A stretch of 41,433 nucleotides of DNA from Sulfitobacter sp. (GCA_013002405.1 JABDKA010000128.1:1-41433), one strand, 5' to 3'; positions 1 to 9,223 are shown, numbered from the stretch's first letter. The notes: generated by a model not told the origin, from the sequence alone. Numbers and translations: made by a program.

Positions 1-1220
1 ACGCCCGCCTCTATCCCCTCATCCAGGACCTGTACCTTGTGGTGGCTCTCCAGCATGGTCGCAATGCCGCGCATCATCATGATGGCCTTGGGGATGTCCG
101 GCTCCTCCACCTGAACGACCTGGAAACGCCGGGTCAGTGCCGGGTCTTTTTCGATATGCTTTTTGTACTCCGCCCAGGTCGTCGCCCCGATGGTCCGCAG
201 GGTTCCGCGCGCCAGCGCGGGTTTCAGCAGGTTTGCCGCATCCCCTGTCCCTGCCGCACCACCTGCCCCGACCAGGGTATGGGTTTCATCGACAAACATG
301 ATGATCGGCACAGGCGAGGCCTGAACCTCTTCTATCACCTGCCGCAGGCGATTTTCGAACTCCCCCTTCATGGAGGCGCCTGCCTGCAATAGCCCCACAT
401 CCAGCGACAAGAGGCGCGCGTCGCGAAGTGCCGGGGGCACGTCGCCACGTGCGATACGCAGGGCGAAGCCTTCGACCACGGCGGTCTTGCCCACACCCGC
501 CTCTCCGGTCAGGATCGGGTTATTCTGCCGCCGCCGCATCAGCACGTCGACGATCTGACGGATTTCCTCGTCCCGGCCCACAATGGGGTCAATCTCTCCG
601 TTCCGGGCCTGCTCGGTCAGGTCGGTGCAGAATTGCTGCAGCGCCTCCTCCTTGCCCATCGCCCCCGGTGCCATCGCGGCGGATGCCTCACCGGGCACTG
701 CGCCGCCTCCCGTATGCGAACCGTCCTGCGGGCGCAGCTTGTCCTCGACCGACCCATCGACCACCTTGGCAAAGTTGTCAGACAGATCATCCGCACCGAT
801 CTTGGCGAACTCTTTGGAGATGTTCATCAGGATCGCGCGCAGTTCAGGTGTCTTCAGCATCCCCAGGATCAGGTGACCCGTGCGCACCTGATTGGAATTG
901 TACAGAAGCGACCCGTAGACCCAGGCCCGTTCCATCGCATCCTGCAAATGGGAGCTGAGATCGGAGATCGAACTGGCACCGCGCGGCAGTGCATCAAGCG
1001 CGCGGGTCATGTCGGCGGAAAGCTTTGACGGGTCCAGATCGTAGTGCTGGATGATCTTGCTGAGATCGGCATTATCGACCTGAACGAGTTGCGCCAGCCA
1101 GTGGATCACCTCCACGTAAGGGTTCCCCCGCATCTTGCAAAAGACGGTGGCACCTTCGATTGACTGGAAGCCAATCTTGTTGAGCTTGCCAAAAAGGGCA
1201 ACACGGCTGATTTCGGTCAT
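1..1220 (-). CDS. tssH: T6SS ATPase ClpV (TssH), N-terminal part, cut by window edge
   Basis: This encodes the first 406 residues of a ClpB/Hsp100-type AAA+ ATPase; the rest lies beyond the left edge. ClpV disassembles the contracted TssBC sheath in the cytoplasm so that it can be reused. The N-terminal ~170 residues match the Clp N-domain, and the first AAA module has Walker A GEAGVGKT at 239-246 and Walker B with Asp311-Glu312 (FVDETH). The start is the ATG at 1218-1220, giving MTEISRVALFGKLN, typical of ClpV. It lies 37 bases downstream of tssG on the same strand. Chaperone ClpB has a similar sequence, but the location inside a T6SS operon decides for ClpV. Confidence 0.93.
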   Translation of the reverse strand, partial: MTEISRVALFGKLNKIGFQSIEGATVFCKMRGNPYVEVIHWLAQLVQVDNADLSKIIQHYDLDPSKLSADMTRALDALPRGASSISDLSSHLQDAMERAWVYGSLLYNSNQVRTGHLILGMLKTPELRAILMNISKEFAKIGADDLSDNFAKVVDGSVEDKLRPQDGSHTGGGAVPGEASAAMAPGAMGKEEALQQFCTDLTEQARNGEIDPIVGRDEEIRQIVDVLMRRRQNNPILTGEAGVGKTAVVEGFALRIARGDVPPALRDARLLSLDVGLLQAGASMKGEFENRLRQVIEEVQASPVPIIMFVDETHTLVGAGGAAGTGDAANLLKPALARGTLRTIGATTWAEYKKHIEKDPALTRRFQVVQVEEPDIPKAIMMMRGIATMLESHHKVQVLDEGIEAG

Positions 1221-1257
1221 TGCAGTCTCCTCCGCTGTCGCGCGATTGATTTTCTTG

Positions 1258-2301
1258 TCAGGCGGCCTGCGCCCCTTCTAAGGCATTGTCGGTCATGGGG
1301 TTGATGTAGAGATCCGCCACTTCGGGCGGGTGCGGCTCGGATCCGATCCAGCTGGTAAGCCCAAGCTGCGTCGTTCCGCCAAGTTGAGACTGGGGCACGT
1401 CACCCCCCCGCAGCACCAGGTTCACATCCCAATCCAGTTGATCGCCCGCATAATTGCGCACAATAGCGCGCAGGCGGCTCAGTGCCGGTGATCCGGGTAG
1501 CAGCTTTTTGTATTCATCCAAGGACAGTGGCCCGAACCGCAGCCGGAATTTCGCAGCGTGAGACCAGACCCTTTCCCCGATGCAGGTGGTCTGGCCGAGT
1601 CCGCCGGGTGCCCCCAGTTCCCAGCGGTCCGAGGGTTCCAGCGTCAGCCAGTCCCCGACGAATTCCTCCAGCGACACGGGCGCGTCAAAGAAACCTTGCA
1701 AGATCGCCACCAGTCCTTCGGCATTGCGCGTGCCCCCGGCAAGCAGACCGACATAGTGCCGCTTGGCCAGATCCGGCATGTCGTCGCGGTCCCGCAGATG
1801 AGTGCCATGGAACCCGCCAAGCGCCGCAATTTTCTTCTCGGCCTCACTGTTTTCGCCCCGGTCAAAGGCGGCGGTGGGCTGTCCCCGCACCCAGGCCCGA
1901 TAAAGCAGGCTCATTAGCCGGTGGGTAAGCATATCGGCGAAGGCCGCGAAGGTCGGATCGTTGAAGTTGATTTTGCGGCTGCGGGCATATTCCGTCAAAT
2001 GCAGCGGGAGCGGACCGTGTGGACCGAAGAAGCCGAAGAAGAAGTTCTTGAGCTGGGGCGGCTTGGTCCCGGTGGCGGGCTCGAACTTGTGAATGGTCGA
2101 CGGCGGGAAGCCAAGGTCGGGCTCCTGCCCGAAGCGGACGCCATCCTGCCGGGGCCTGCGCGATTCCCCGAACCGTGGTTTGTCGGGGTCCTGCGCCTCA
2201 AGTACGCGCATGGCAAAAAAGATGTGGTGGGATTGCGGATCGCGGATCAGACGCTCAAGATGGGTCAGATCGCGCGGCCTGTCCCCTTTCTTGGTGACCA
2301 T
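1258..2301 (-). CDS. tssG: T6SS baseplate protein TssG (ImpH/VasB)
   Basis: The 347-residue product matches the TssG family, a wedge component of the T6SS baseplate that binds TssF, TssE and TssK at the cytoplasmic face of the inner membrane. Family-typical stretches are the N-terminal HIFFAMRVLEA segment followed by the RFGxxPDLGFP-type motif, the FFGFFGPHGPLPLHLTEYAR segment near residue 90, and the C-terminal LGxTSWIG segment. Length is normal for the family. The ATG at 2299-2301 lies inside the end of tssF (37-base overlap), pointing to translational coupling in a tssF-tssG pair. Confidence 0.93.
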   Translation of the reverse strand: MVTKKGDRPRDLTHLERLIRDPQSHHIFFAMRVLEAQDPDKPRFGESRRPRQDGVRFGQEPDLGFPPSTIHKFEPATGTKPPQLKNFFFGFFGPHGPLPLHLTEYARSRKINFNDPTFAAFADMLTHRLMSLLYRAWVRGQPTAAFDRGENSEAEKKIAALGGFHGTHLRDRDDMPDLAKRHYVGLLAGGTRNAEGLVAILQGFFDAPVSLEEFVGDWLTLEPSDRWELGAPGGLGQTTCIGERVWSHAAKFRLRFGPLSLDEYKKLLPGSPALSRLRAIVRNYAGDQLDWDVNLVLRGGDVPQSQLGGTTQLGLTSWIGSEPHPPEVADLYINPMTDNALEGAQAA

Positions 2302-4145
2302 CGCGTGATCTCCCCTCTCTGTTGTGTTTTCAGGACCGTTTCGGTGAAGCTGTTGATGGTGGCGTGCTTCTGGAAAAACCGCTCGAGCACGGAGGTGAGA
2401 GCCAACACGGAACTTCCCTCAAAAAGGGCCTCATCCAGCTCGATGGTGATCTCAAGACCGCGCACCGCCGTGGACAGAACACCTTCGTGAATCCGGCGCA
2501 CGATGGGACGGGTCTTCACCGAGACGACGCCGTCCAGTTGCTGCTGCATCGCCCGGTCGCCGATGGGGGCGTAAAGCCCTATGAGTTCGCGCAATGCCGC
2601 CGCCCCGCCGCCCTCTGCCCCGGTATCGTCAGAGATGGAGAGATAGTTCAGTGTCAGATGGCTGACCGCGCGCCAGGCCGCGTCTCCCTGCGCGATGCAG
2701 GGCCTTGGCTTGGTCGGGGCCACGGGCGTTCTGATGGTGGCAACCGGGCCCCCGTCGGGCAGGTGAAAGACATCGTCCACCCCGCTTGGCAGCAGCATGG
2801 GCAGATCGCGGTTGGTCACCATCGCCTCCACCGCCAGCTGACCCAGCTGCGCCGGATAGGGTGCCTCTTCCGCGTCGACGATCGAAAGGTAGCTTTCAGA
2901 GCCCAGGTAGTTGGTGCGTAACCCTCGCAGGGCCTCACTTTCGCTGCGCTGGCGCAGATGGCGCTTGTGGGTGTAGTAGGCCGATCCGCCCCCGCCCGCA
3001 GCGGTCATCTCATCCGCCGAATAGAAGGCGCTGAGCGGCAGATCATCCTTGCCCCGATTGCTGATCCCGGTGACCCTGGTGATTGAAAAGACCTCAAAAT
3101 CCTTCGGGGCGGTGCGGTCCGGCACCAAATGGAATTCGGTAAACCTTTCGGACAAGGGGACCCGGTCACAGCGTTTCGGAAAGAGGTTGGCCGCAGGAAC
3201 GCAGTGCAATTTGAAAGCATCTGTCGATACGTTCGCGGCGATCTCTGGCTTGCTGTCACGCAGTAGGAGATAGAGATCGATGCTCTCCTCCTCCGCTTTG
3301 GACAGTGCAGGTAAGAGGCCGGCAATTTCAACAAAGAGGGTCCGCTCCGGCATCGCGAAATATTCCTGGAGCAGGCGGTAGCCGTCGAAGGAGGGGCGCG
3401 GTGTGGGCAACAGGGCCTCTTCGCGCTCCAGTCCTCTGGCGCGCACCGGGGATGCAAGGGGCACGGTCCAGGGCGCGCGGCGATCGGGCGACTTGGCGAC
3501 CACCACCGTCGGCTTTGCACAGAGCATCTCGTACAGCTGCCAGCCCGTGCTTAGCTGCCCGCCAAGGAAGAGCGTCAGCCGGTCCAGCGGCAGTTCCTTG
3601 AGCGGCAGGCCCGCGTGTCGTGTCAGACGCAGCCGGATCGCGGCCCGGGCCTGCTTGTCCTCGGCCACACCGGCAGCGACAAGCGCCCCGCGTCCATCGA
3701 TATACTCCGCCTCCGTCACCTCAATTGGCCAGATATCCAGATCCTGGGACGTTCGGAACTGGCAGGCCTTTTGCGCACCGCTCACGATCTTCGACCGCAG
3801 GACGGTATGGCGGGGCATCTTGTAGCCCTGGGCCAGATCGGCATTGGCCAGATCCGGCAGCAACTCGGCCACCATCATGGATGGGGTCGGGGCCAGGAAG
3901 TGGGGGAACACGACATCGAGCAGATGACTGGTGAAGGCCGGGTACTGCATCTCCAGCTCAAGCTGGACACGTGCGGTCAGAAAGGCGGCACCCTCAAGCA
4001 AACGCTCAACGTAAGGGTCAAGGATTTCAATGCCTTCCATGCCCAGGCGGGATGCGATCTTGGGGTAGGATTTGGCGAATTCCGCGCCCATCTCCCGCAG
4101 GAACGCAAGCTCGGTCTCGTAGTGTCTCAGCAGGCGGGTATCCAC
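2265..4145 (-). CDS. tssF: T6SS baseplate protein TssF (ImpG/VasA)
   Basis: The 626-residue product is TssF, the largest wedge protein of the T6SS baseplate. The N-terminus (RLLRHYETELAFLREMGAEF, then AKSYPKIASRLGM and DPYVERLLEGAAFLTARV) is the family signature, and length is normal. The start is a GTG (4143-4145) preceded by a good ribosome binding site, GGGAGG, which lies within the last codons of tssE. The tssE stop is only 6 bases upstream. No frameshift or truncation is seen. Confidence 0.94.
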   Translation of the reverse strand: MDTRLLRHYETELAFLREMGAEFAKSYPKIASRLGMEGIEILDPYVERLLEGAAFLTARVQLELEMQYPAFTSHLLDVVFPHFLAPTPSMMVAELLPDLANADLAQGYKMPRHTVLRSKIVSGAQKACQFRTSQDLDIWPIEVTEAEYIDGRGALVAAGVAEDKQARAAIRLRLTRHAGLPLKELPLDRLTLFLGGQLSTGWQLYEMLCAKPTVVVAKSPDRRAPWTVPLASPVRARGLEREEALLPTPRPSFDGYRLLQEYFAMPERTLFVEIAGLLPALSKAEEESIDLYLLLRDSKPEIAANVSTDAFKLHCVPAANLFPKRCDRVPLSERFTEFHLVPDRTAPKDFEVFSITRVTGISNRGKDDLPLSAFYSADEMTAAGGGGSAYYTHKRHLRQRSESEALRGLRTNYLGSESYLSIVDAEEAPYPAQLGQLAVEAMVTNRDLPMLLPSGVDDVFHLPDGGPVATIRTPVAPTKPRPCIAQGDAAWRAVSHLTLNYLSISDDTGAEGGGAAALRELIGLYAPIGDRAMQQQLDGVVSVKTRPIVRRIHEGVLSTAVRGLEITIELDEALFEGSSVLALTSVLERFFQKHATINSFTETVLKTQQRGEITRWSPRKGTGRAI

Positions 4146-4151
4146 TGGCCG

Positions 4152-4649
4152 CTAGCCTCCCTGCTCTAGGGAGACCTGGCCCGTCGTGATGTCAAACTGA
4201 CTTCTCAGGTAGAGTTCCGTCGGCATCGGCTCGGCCCACATGTCCCCCACGATGTCGAAGGTGATGACTGACTCGCGCTTGGCGTCCTTGGTGCGGCTGA
4301 TGACATTGAGGCTCCCATCGATCAGGCGCGGCTCGAAAAGCTCGACCGCCCGATGAATGGCCTCCCGCACCAGGCTCGCCCGTCTGAGGTTGGCGAAATC
4401 CCCCGTGGCATCGGGTACCCCGTAATTGAGGACGGACCGGGCCACGTGCGGGAACTGTTCCGCATCTATTTCGCTGTCCAGATTGCCCGTGTTCAGAAGC
4501 CATGACAGGTCACGCTGGATGATCTCTCGCAAGCGGCGCATGTCGATCATCCGCTCCGATGCGGGCTCCGTCTTCTTGGTGGGCGCGTCATCGGTGAGCC
4601 GGTCCAGGATGGAAGGCTGAAGCCGCTCTGTCAGCGTACGGTCAGCCAT
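4152..4649 (-). CDS. tssE: T6SS baseplate protein TssE (gp25-like)
   Basis: The product (165 residues from this start) is a TssE/gp25-like baseplate protein (family name 'gene 25-like lysozyme') that helps initiate sheath assembly on the wedges. The opening TLTERLQPSILDRL, the central RDLSWLLNT and the FPHVARSVLNYGVPD segment are typical. I chose the ATG at 4647-4649 (MADRTL). A longer reading from a TTG at 4667 adds only six residues and has no better ribosome binding site. The start overlaps the end of tagJ by 8 bases. Confidence 0.9.
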   Translation of the reverse strand: MADRTLTERLQPSILDRLTDDAPTKKTEPASERMIDMRRLREIIQRDLSWLLNTGNLDSEIDAEQFPHVARSVLNYGVPDATGDFANLRRASLVREAIHRAVELFEPRLIDGSLNVISRTKDAKRESVITFDIVGDMWAEPMPTELYLRSQFDITTGQVSLEQGG

Positions 4650-5451
4650 CTGCGCTGGCCCCGGCAAACTGCAGTTTGCGTGCGTCCATCAAAGCAATGT
4701 CCGCCTGGTCGGTCGTCAACAGCCGCTGCCCCAGACCGGCAAACAGACCTTCGCCCAGATCTTCCCACTGGGTACTGCGCGACAGCCGCATCGCATCGTC
4801 CCCGCGTGCCGCCGTACCGGCGTAACGGGTCGGGATCAGGCCCACCAGTTCACCGCCGTTGTGCAGCGTCAGGTTGACGGCGGTCCAGACCGTATCGCGC
4901 AGGTCTGCCGGGGCATCTATCCTGAGGCTCGCCAAGGCGTTGAAAGGCATCCAGAAGTACTTGCCGTTGATGATGATCTCCAGCACCGGACCCAGCCGCA
5001 TGTCCGCATCCGCGATCCAGGCAAAATCCTCGCCGTCGATCTCACCTGGGGTGGCCGGTGCCTTGTCAAAGGCCTCTTCACGCAGCTCCGCCGCCTGGGC
5101 GGCCCTGCCGTTGGCCAGGGCCTTTAGCGCCTGAGCCAGCAAGGCCACCCAGTCTTGCGGTTGACCGAAGATCAGGGCCTCCTTTTCTCCCGAGAAGACC
5201 TTTTCCCGAAAGACCTCGCAAATGATCGCCTCCCGGTATGTCTGGGCCATGGGGATGGCCGCGGCATCAAGCTGCGCACAGAGCTTGAGTTGCGCCACGG
5301 CCTTTTCCCAATCGCCCAGCACACAGAGCAATTGAAACAGAAAGATCCGCAACTTGGCATCGTCAGGACGCGCGCGCACGTTGTCCTTCAATTCAGCCAA
5401 TGCACCGGCAATGTCGCCGGCTTTCAATAGGTCATGTGCCGTGTTTTCCAC
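4642..5451 (-). CDS. tagJ: T6SS accessory protein TagJ/ImpE
   Basis: The 269-residue product belongs to the ImpE/TagJ (SciE) family, an accessory T6SS protein reported in other bacteria to bind the sheath protein TssB and influence ClpV-dependent recycling. The N-terminal ~130 residues are helical and TPR-like (AGDIAGALAELKD, then RPDDAKLRIFLFQLLCVLGDWEKA). The C-terminal half carries the ImpE block with DFAWIADADMRLGPVLE and the GKYFWMPFNAL segment. It starts at a GTG (5449-5451) with GAGGGAG upstream. It sits between hcp and tssE. Not every T6SS has this gene. Confidence 0.9.
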   Translation of the reverse strand: MENTAHDLLKAGDIAGALAELKDNVRARPDDAKLRIFLFQLLCVLGDWEKAVAQLKLCAQLDAAAIPMAQTYREAIICEVFREKVFSGEKEALIFGQPQDWVALLAQALKALANGRAAQAAELREEAFDKAPATPGEIDGEDFAWIADADMRLGPVLEIIINGKYFWMPFNALASLRIDAPADLRDTVWTAVNLTLHNGGELVGLIPTRYAGTAARGDDAMRLSRSTQWEDLGEGLFAGLGQRLLTTDQADIALMDARKLQFAGASADG

Positions 5452-5510
5452 CAGCGATCTCCCTCAGAGCAATGCTACAAAATCGTTGCGGTCGGGATGC
5501 GGCGGTCCGA

Positions 5511-6002
5511 TCAGCCGAACTTCGGTTCGTTCTCAGCCATGTTCCATTCAAAGGTCTTGGCCGCGTCGCCGCTGCCGTCCTTCTTCTGCGGAATGTACTC
5601 AACCTTGCAGGACCGGAAGTTCAGGGTGATATTCTCCGTCAGCTTGTCTTCACCGCCCGAACCACCCGTCGATACGGAGGTGATCAAAACGTCCTTCATG
5701 CTGATGATGATATACTCAAGCGGCTTTTTGCCGGCCTTGCGAACGGTCAGTTTGGCGTCCGAGAAGTGATCGCCATTGGCGCAATAGACCATCAGGATGG
5801 CCGAGGCCTTGTCGACCCATTTGGTCACGGAAATATCCTGGAAATTGGCCTTGCCGGAACCGCCGCCGCCACCCACGTGGAAGCTGCCGGACTGGCTCAT
5901 CCCCCAGGACCAGGCAAGAACGTCAATCTCGTCCTTGTGTTTCGCGTCCTGAGATTCACCTCCGATTTCACCCGTAATATCGAGAAACATGTCGACGGCC
6001 AT
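5511..6002 (-). CDS. hcp: T6SS inner tube protein Hcp (TssD)
   Basis: The 163-residue product is Hcp, the ring-forming protein that stacks into the T6SS inner tube and is secreted, sometimes carrying effectors. The opening MFLDITGEIGGESQDAKHKDEIDVLAWSWG-type region and the C-terminal TENITLNFRSCKVEY segment are the family signature. The loop near residues 43-50 is unusually glycine-rich (HVGGGGGSGKA). The ATG has AAGGA eight bases upstream. The 87-base space after tssC contains a GC-rich hairpin (separate entry), which could let hcp be expressed at a different level from the sheath genes. Confidence 0.95.
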   Translation of the reverse strand: MAVDMFLDITGEIGGESQDAKHKDEIDVLAWSWGMSQSGSFHVGGGGGSGKANFQDISVTKWVDKASAILMVYCANGDHFSDAKLTVRKAGKKPLEYIIISMKDVLITSVSTGGSGGEDKLTENITLNFRSCKVEYIPQKKDGSGDAAKTFEWNMAENEPKFG

Positions 6003-6057
6003 GATGCACGTCCTTTCTGTTTGGTGCGGACTGACCCGCGTTAATATCGAATTTGGA

Positions 6058-6078
6058 CCGCAGAGCGCTGACCTGCGG
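6058..6078 (-). promoter_or_regulatory. Hairpin in the tssC-hcp gap
   Basis: CCGCAG (6058-6063) and CTGCGG (6073-6078) form a perfect 6-bp stem with a 9-base loop, between the tssC stop and the hcp start. In the direction of transcription no U tract follows, so it is not a classical terminator. It could be an RNA stability or processing element favouring the hcp part of the transcript, or a weak attenuator. The structure is seen; the function is inferred. Confidence 0.35.
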
Positions 6079-6089
6079 CCTCACTTTTC

Positions 6090-7583
6090 TTATTGCTTCT
6101 CGGAAGGCAGCTTCGACACAAGGCGTAGCGAAACCGACAGACCTTCCAACTGGTAGTGCGGACGCAGGAAGAACTGTGAGCGGTAATAGCCCGGATTCTC
6201 CTCATCCGCCTCAACCACAACCTCGGCTGCAGCAAGGGGCTTGCGTGCCTTGGTGTCTTCGCTCGATGTGCCTGGGTTGCCGTCGACGTATTGCATGATC
6301 CAGTCGTTCAGCCACCGCTCCATTTCGGCCCGTTCCTTGAAGGAGCCAACTTTGTCCCGCACCATGCACTTGAGGTAATGCGCGAACCGGCAGGTCGCGA
6401 AGAGGTAGGGCAGACGCGCGGCAAGGTTTGCGTTCGCCGTCGCGTCAGGATCATCGTATTCGGCCGGCTTGTGCAGCGATTGGGCCCCGATGAAGGATGC
6501 AACGTCGGTGTTCTTGCGGTGCAACAGGGGCATGAGGCCTGCCTTTGCCAGCTCCGCCTCCCGCCTATCGCCGATGGTCACCTCCGTTGGGCACTTCATG
6601 TCCACGCCACCGTCGTCGGTGGGGAAGGTGTGGGTCGGCAGACCTTCGATGGAGCCACCGGATTCCACCCCGCGGATGCGGCTGCACCAGCCGTATTCCT
6701 TGAAGGAGCGGTTGACGTTCATCGCCATCCCGAAGGCCGCATTGACCCAGGCGAACTTCGATGAATCGCCGTCGCCGGTTTCCTCTTCGAAGGCGAACTC
6801 CTCAACCGGGTTCGACTTGGCCCCGTAGGGCTGCCGCCCGAGGAACTTGGGCATGGCAAGACCGATGTACTTGCTGTCCTCGCTGTCACGCAAGCTGCGC
6901 CAGCCGGCATATTCCGGGGTCTGGAAAATCTTGGTCAGATCGCGCGGATTGGACAGCTCTCCCCAGCTTTCGAACTGCATGAGAGAGGGTGCCGCCGCCG
7001 CAAGGAATGGCGCGTGTGCAGAGGCCGCCACTTTGGCCATCTCGCCCAGAAGTTCAACGTCCGGCGGGGTGTGATCGAAATAGTAATCGCCCACAAGGCA
7101 GCCGTAGGGTTCGCCCCCGATCTGGTCGTACTCCTCACCGTACAGCTTCTTGAAGATCGGCGACTGGTCCCAGGCGGTTCCCTTGAACTTGCGCAGGGTC
7201 TTGTGCAGATCCTTCTTGGAGATGTTCAACACCCGGATCTTGAGCATCTCATCCGTTTCGGTGTTGTTCACCAGGAAATGCAGGCCGCGCCAGGCGCTTT
7301 CCAACTCCTGATACTCATCGTGGTGGATGATCTCATTGACCTGCTGGGACAGCTTGCGGTCAATCTCGGCTACCATCGCCTCCAACGACAAAAGCACATC
7401 CTCGGAAATCAGCGATGCGTTTTCCAAAGCCTGCTGGGCAAGCGTTGTGACGGCGGTCTGTACCGCGGTCTTGGCGGAGTCGGTGCGGGGGCGGAACTCT
7501 TTCTGCAGAAGGCTCGCGAAATCGGACTCCTCTGTTTGAACCTCTTCGGCAACGCCTTCTACTTCTTTTGCATCTTGCGCCAT
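6090..7583 (-). CDS. tssC: T6SS sheath large subunit TssC (ImpC/VipB)
   Basis: The 497-residue product is the large subunit of the contractile sheath, which interlocks with TssB around the Hcp tube. Family hallmarks are NEIIHHDEYQELESAWRGL near residue 80, WDQSPIFKKLYGEEYDQIGGEPYG and DHTPPDVELLGEMAKVA. The C-terminal tail includes the LEGLSVSLRLVSKLP segment. Length is normal. The ATG is 3 bases after the tssB stop, and its ribosome binding site (GAGGGA) lies within the last tssB codons, so the two subunits are translationally linked, as expected for 1:1 partners. Confidence 0.96.
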   Translation of the reverse strand: MAQDAKEVEGVAEEVQTEESDFASLLQKEFRPRTDSAKTAVQTAVTTLAQQALENASLISEDVLLSLEAMVAEIDRKLSQQVNEIIHHDEYQELESAWRGLHFLVNNTETDEMLKIRVLNISKKDLHKTLRKFKGTAWDQSPIFKKLYGEEYDQIGGEPYGCLVGDYYFDHTPPDVELLGEMAKVAASAHAPFLAAAAPSLMQFESWGELSNPRDLTKIFQTPEYAGWRSLRDSEDSKYIGLAMPKFLGRQPYGAKSNPVEEFAFEEETGDGDSSKFAWVNAAFGMAMNVNRSFKEYGWCSRIRGVESGGSIEGLPTHTFPTDDGGVDMKCPTEVTIGDRREAELAKAGLMPLLHRKNTDVASFIGAQSLHKPAEYDDPDATANANLAARLPYLFATCRFAHYLKCMVRDKVGSFKERAEMERWLNDWIMQYVDGNPGTSSEDTKARKPLAAAEVVVEADEENPGYYRSQFFLRPHYQLEGLSVSLRLVSKLPSEKQ

Positions 7584-7586
7584 ATC

Positions 7587-8111
7587 TTATCCCTCGTCCT
7601 TCGCTTCTTCGTCTGCTTCGTCGGCAGGTGCGGCCTGGGCGGCCAGTGACTTCAGCAAGGCCGGATCATTCATCGCTTTCGAAATCAGCTCTTCCGCGCC
7701 GGGTTTGCCGTCCATGTAGGTCATCAGGTTGGACAGCTCGTTGCGCGCCTCCATCAACTTGCGCAGCGGCTCCACCTGCTTGGCAATGGCCCCGGGTGAA
7801 AAGTCATCCATGCTCTCGAAGGTCAGATCGACCGACAGGTTGCCCTCCCCGGTGAGGGTATTGGGGACCGAAAAGGCCGCCCGCGGCTTCATGGCCTTCA
7901 TCCGGTCATCGAAATTATCGACGTCGATCTCCAGGAACTTTCGGTCCGCGATGCCGGGCTGTGCAACCTCGGACTTGCCCGCAAGATCGGACATGACGCC
8001 CATGACAAAGGGTAACTGCACCTTCTTCTCGGCGCCGTACAGCTCAACATCGTATTCGATCTGCACCCTGGGCGCGCGGTTTCGCGCGATGAACTTCTGT
8101 GAACTGGACAT
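7587..8111 (-). CDS. tssB: T6SS sheath small subunit TssB (ImpB/VipA)
   Basis: The 174-residue product is TssB, the small sheath subunit. Diagnostic stretches are KFIARNRAPRVQIEYDVE at the N-terminus, the LPFVMGVMSDLAG motif near residue 35, and the FLEIDVDNFDDRMKAMKPR segment. In other systems the sheath presents an N-terminal helix to ClpV; whether this one uses ClpV directly or through TagJ cannot be told. The C-terminal ~15 residues are an acidic Ala/Glu/Asp tail. It lies 74 bases downstream of tssA. Confidence 0.96.
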   Translation of the reverse strand: MSSSQKFIARNRAPRVQIEYDVELYGAEKKVQLPFVMGVMSDLAGKSEVAQPGIADRKFLEIDVDNFDDRMKAMKPRAAFSVPNTLTGEGNLSVDLTFESMDDFSPGAIAKQVEPLRKLMEARNELSNLMTYMDGKPGAEELISKAMNDPALLKSLAAQAAPADEADEEAKDEG

Positions 8112-8185
8112 TGTATCTCCCCGTTATCTAACAATTGATTATTGAACTTTTTCATGCACTTGTCGTCAAAATGGGACGGCCAAGC

Positions 8186-9223
8186 CTATTCGCTGTAATC
8201 CTCTTCTATTCCTCCGACGAGGTTGACATTCTCGACGCCAAGGGGCGCCATATCGTTCATGATGGTCAGGAAATCCGCCCCAATGAGGCGACGGGCCCGT
8301 GCCAGCAGGATGGGCAACGGGCTGGAAGGCTCATTGCGCTTGTAATAGTCGATGATGCTGTCCAGCGCCTTGGCCACATCGGCCGGTGACGCGATCTGTC
8401 CTGGTGCACTGACAGCGACATTGCCGGATAGGCCGGTGGCGGAGGTGTCCTCGCCATTGGCCAAGGGGCCAGCCTTTGCGTCCTGCGCCTCTTCCTCAGT
8501 GCCGACATGCTTGGACAGAATCTCGACGATGTCGCCAAGCATCTTCTGCAGAGGTTCCAGCGACGGGCCGAAACCGGGGGTCTTCTCCAGAAAGACCGCG
8601 TCGATTGCATTCACATCCTCAAAGGCAGATGTGGCGGCGTCGAAGAAGGCCCTGAGTTTTTCCTCATCCGTATCCATGAAGGCCGCCTGCACATCGGAGG
8701 CGGGCATCGGTGTTTCATCTTCGGCTGCCGGGGCATCCCCTTCCGATACCTCGATATCGCGCAGCGTAACCTGACCGAAGGCGCGGCTGTCGGTCAGCGG
8801 AGCCCAGCGCCAGAGGGAACGCAGGATAGTGGCGCGCCCGGCCAGATTGGTGACCGCATTGATCCGCATCGTCGGATCGTCGTCATCGTCTTCGTCCAAC
8901 TGCGGATGGCAGGTGTCCCAATGCTCTTCCAGGCAATAGCGCAGGAACTTCGTGACCACGGCAAATCCGGCAAGACCGTTTAGACGGAGTTCGCTGTCCG
9001 CAAGGTAGACCGCCGCACGAATGTCGTGGCTGCGGTTCAGCACCTCGCGCGATTTGGCGGCAACCTCCTTGTAATCGGGGTCGCTGCCAGCGACGATCTC
9101 CTTCCCGGCCTGGCGTTCTTCTTCCGGCTGCGCGGCAAGCTCCATCGCCATAAACGCCGGATCGTACTCCAGATTTTCGCCGCTTGGTGAATCATCACCA
9201 TGGGCCTTCATCAATTCAGACAA
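8186..9223 (-). CDS. tssA: T6SS cap/assembly protein TssA (ImpA)
   Basis: The product has an ImpA-type N-terminal domain (GDDSPSGENLEYDPAF, then a conserved DPDYKEVAAKSREVL region and SHDIRAAVYLADSEL) and a C-terminal helical region ending near DFLTIMNDMAP. TssA proteins coordinate sheath and tube polymerisation from the baseplate or the distal end. The start is uncertain. The longest frame begins at a GTG at 9265 and adds 14 residues unlike the family. The TTG at 9221-9223 has GTGGGG eight bases upstream and puts the ImpA block at the usual distance. An ATG at 9209-9211 is also possible. This is the first T6SS gene of the leftward operon. Confidence 0.88.
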   Translation of the reverse strand: MSELMKAHGDDSPSGENLEYDPAFMAMELAAQPEEERQAGKEIVAGSDPDYKEVAAKSREVLNRSHDIRAAVYLADSELRLNGLAGFAVVTKFLRYCLEEHWDTCHPQLDEDDDDDPTMRINAVTNLAGRATILRSLWRWAPLTDSRAFGQVTLRDIEVSEGDAPAAEDETPMPASDVQAAFMDTDEEKLRAFFDAATSAFEDVNAIDAVFLEKTPGFGPSLEPLQKMLGDIVEILSKHVGTEEEAQDAKAGPLANGEDTSATGLSGNVAVSAPGQIASPADVAKALDSIIDYYKRNEPSSPLPILLARARRLIGADFLTIMNDMAPLGVENVNLVGGIEEDYSE

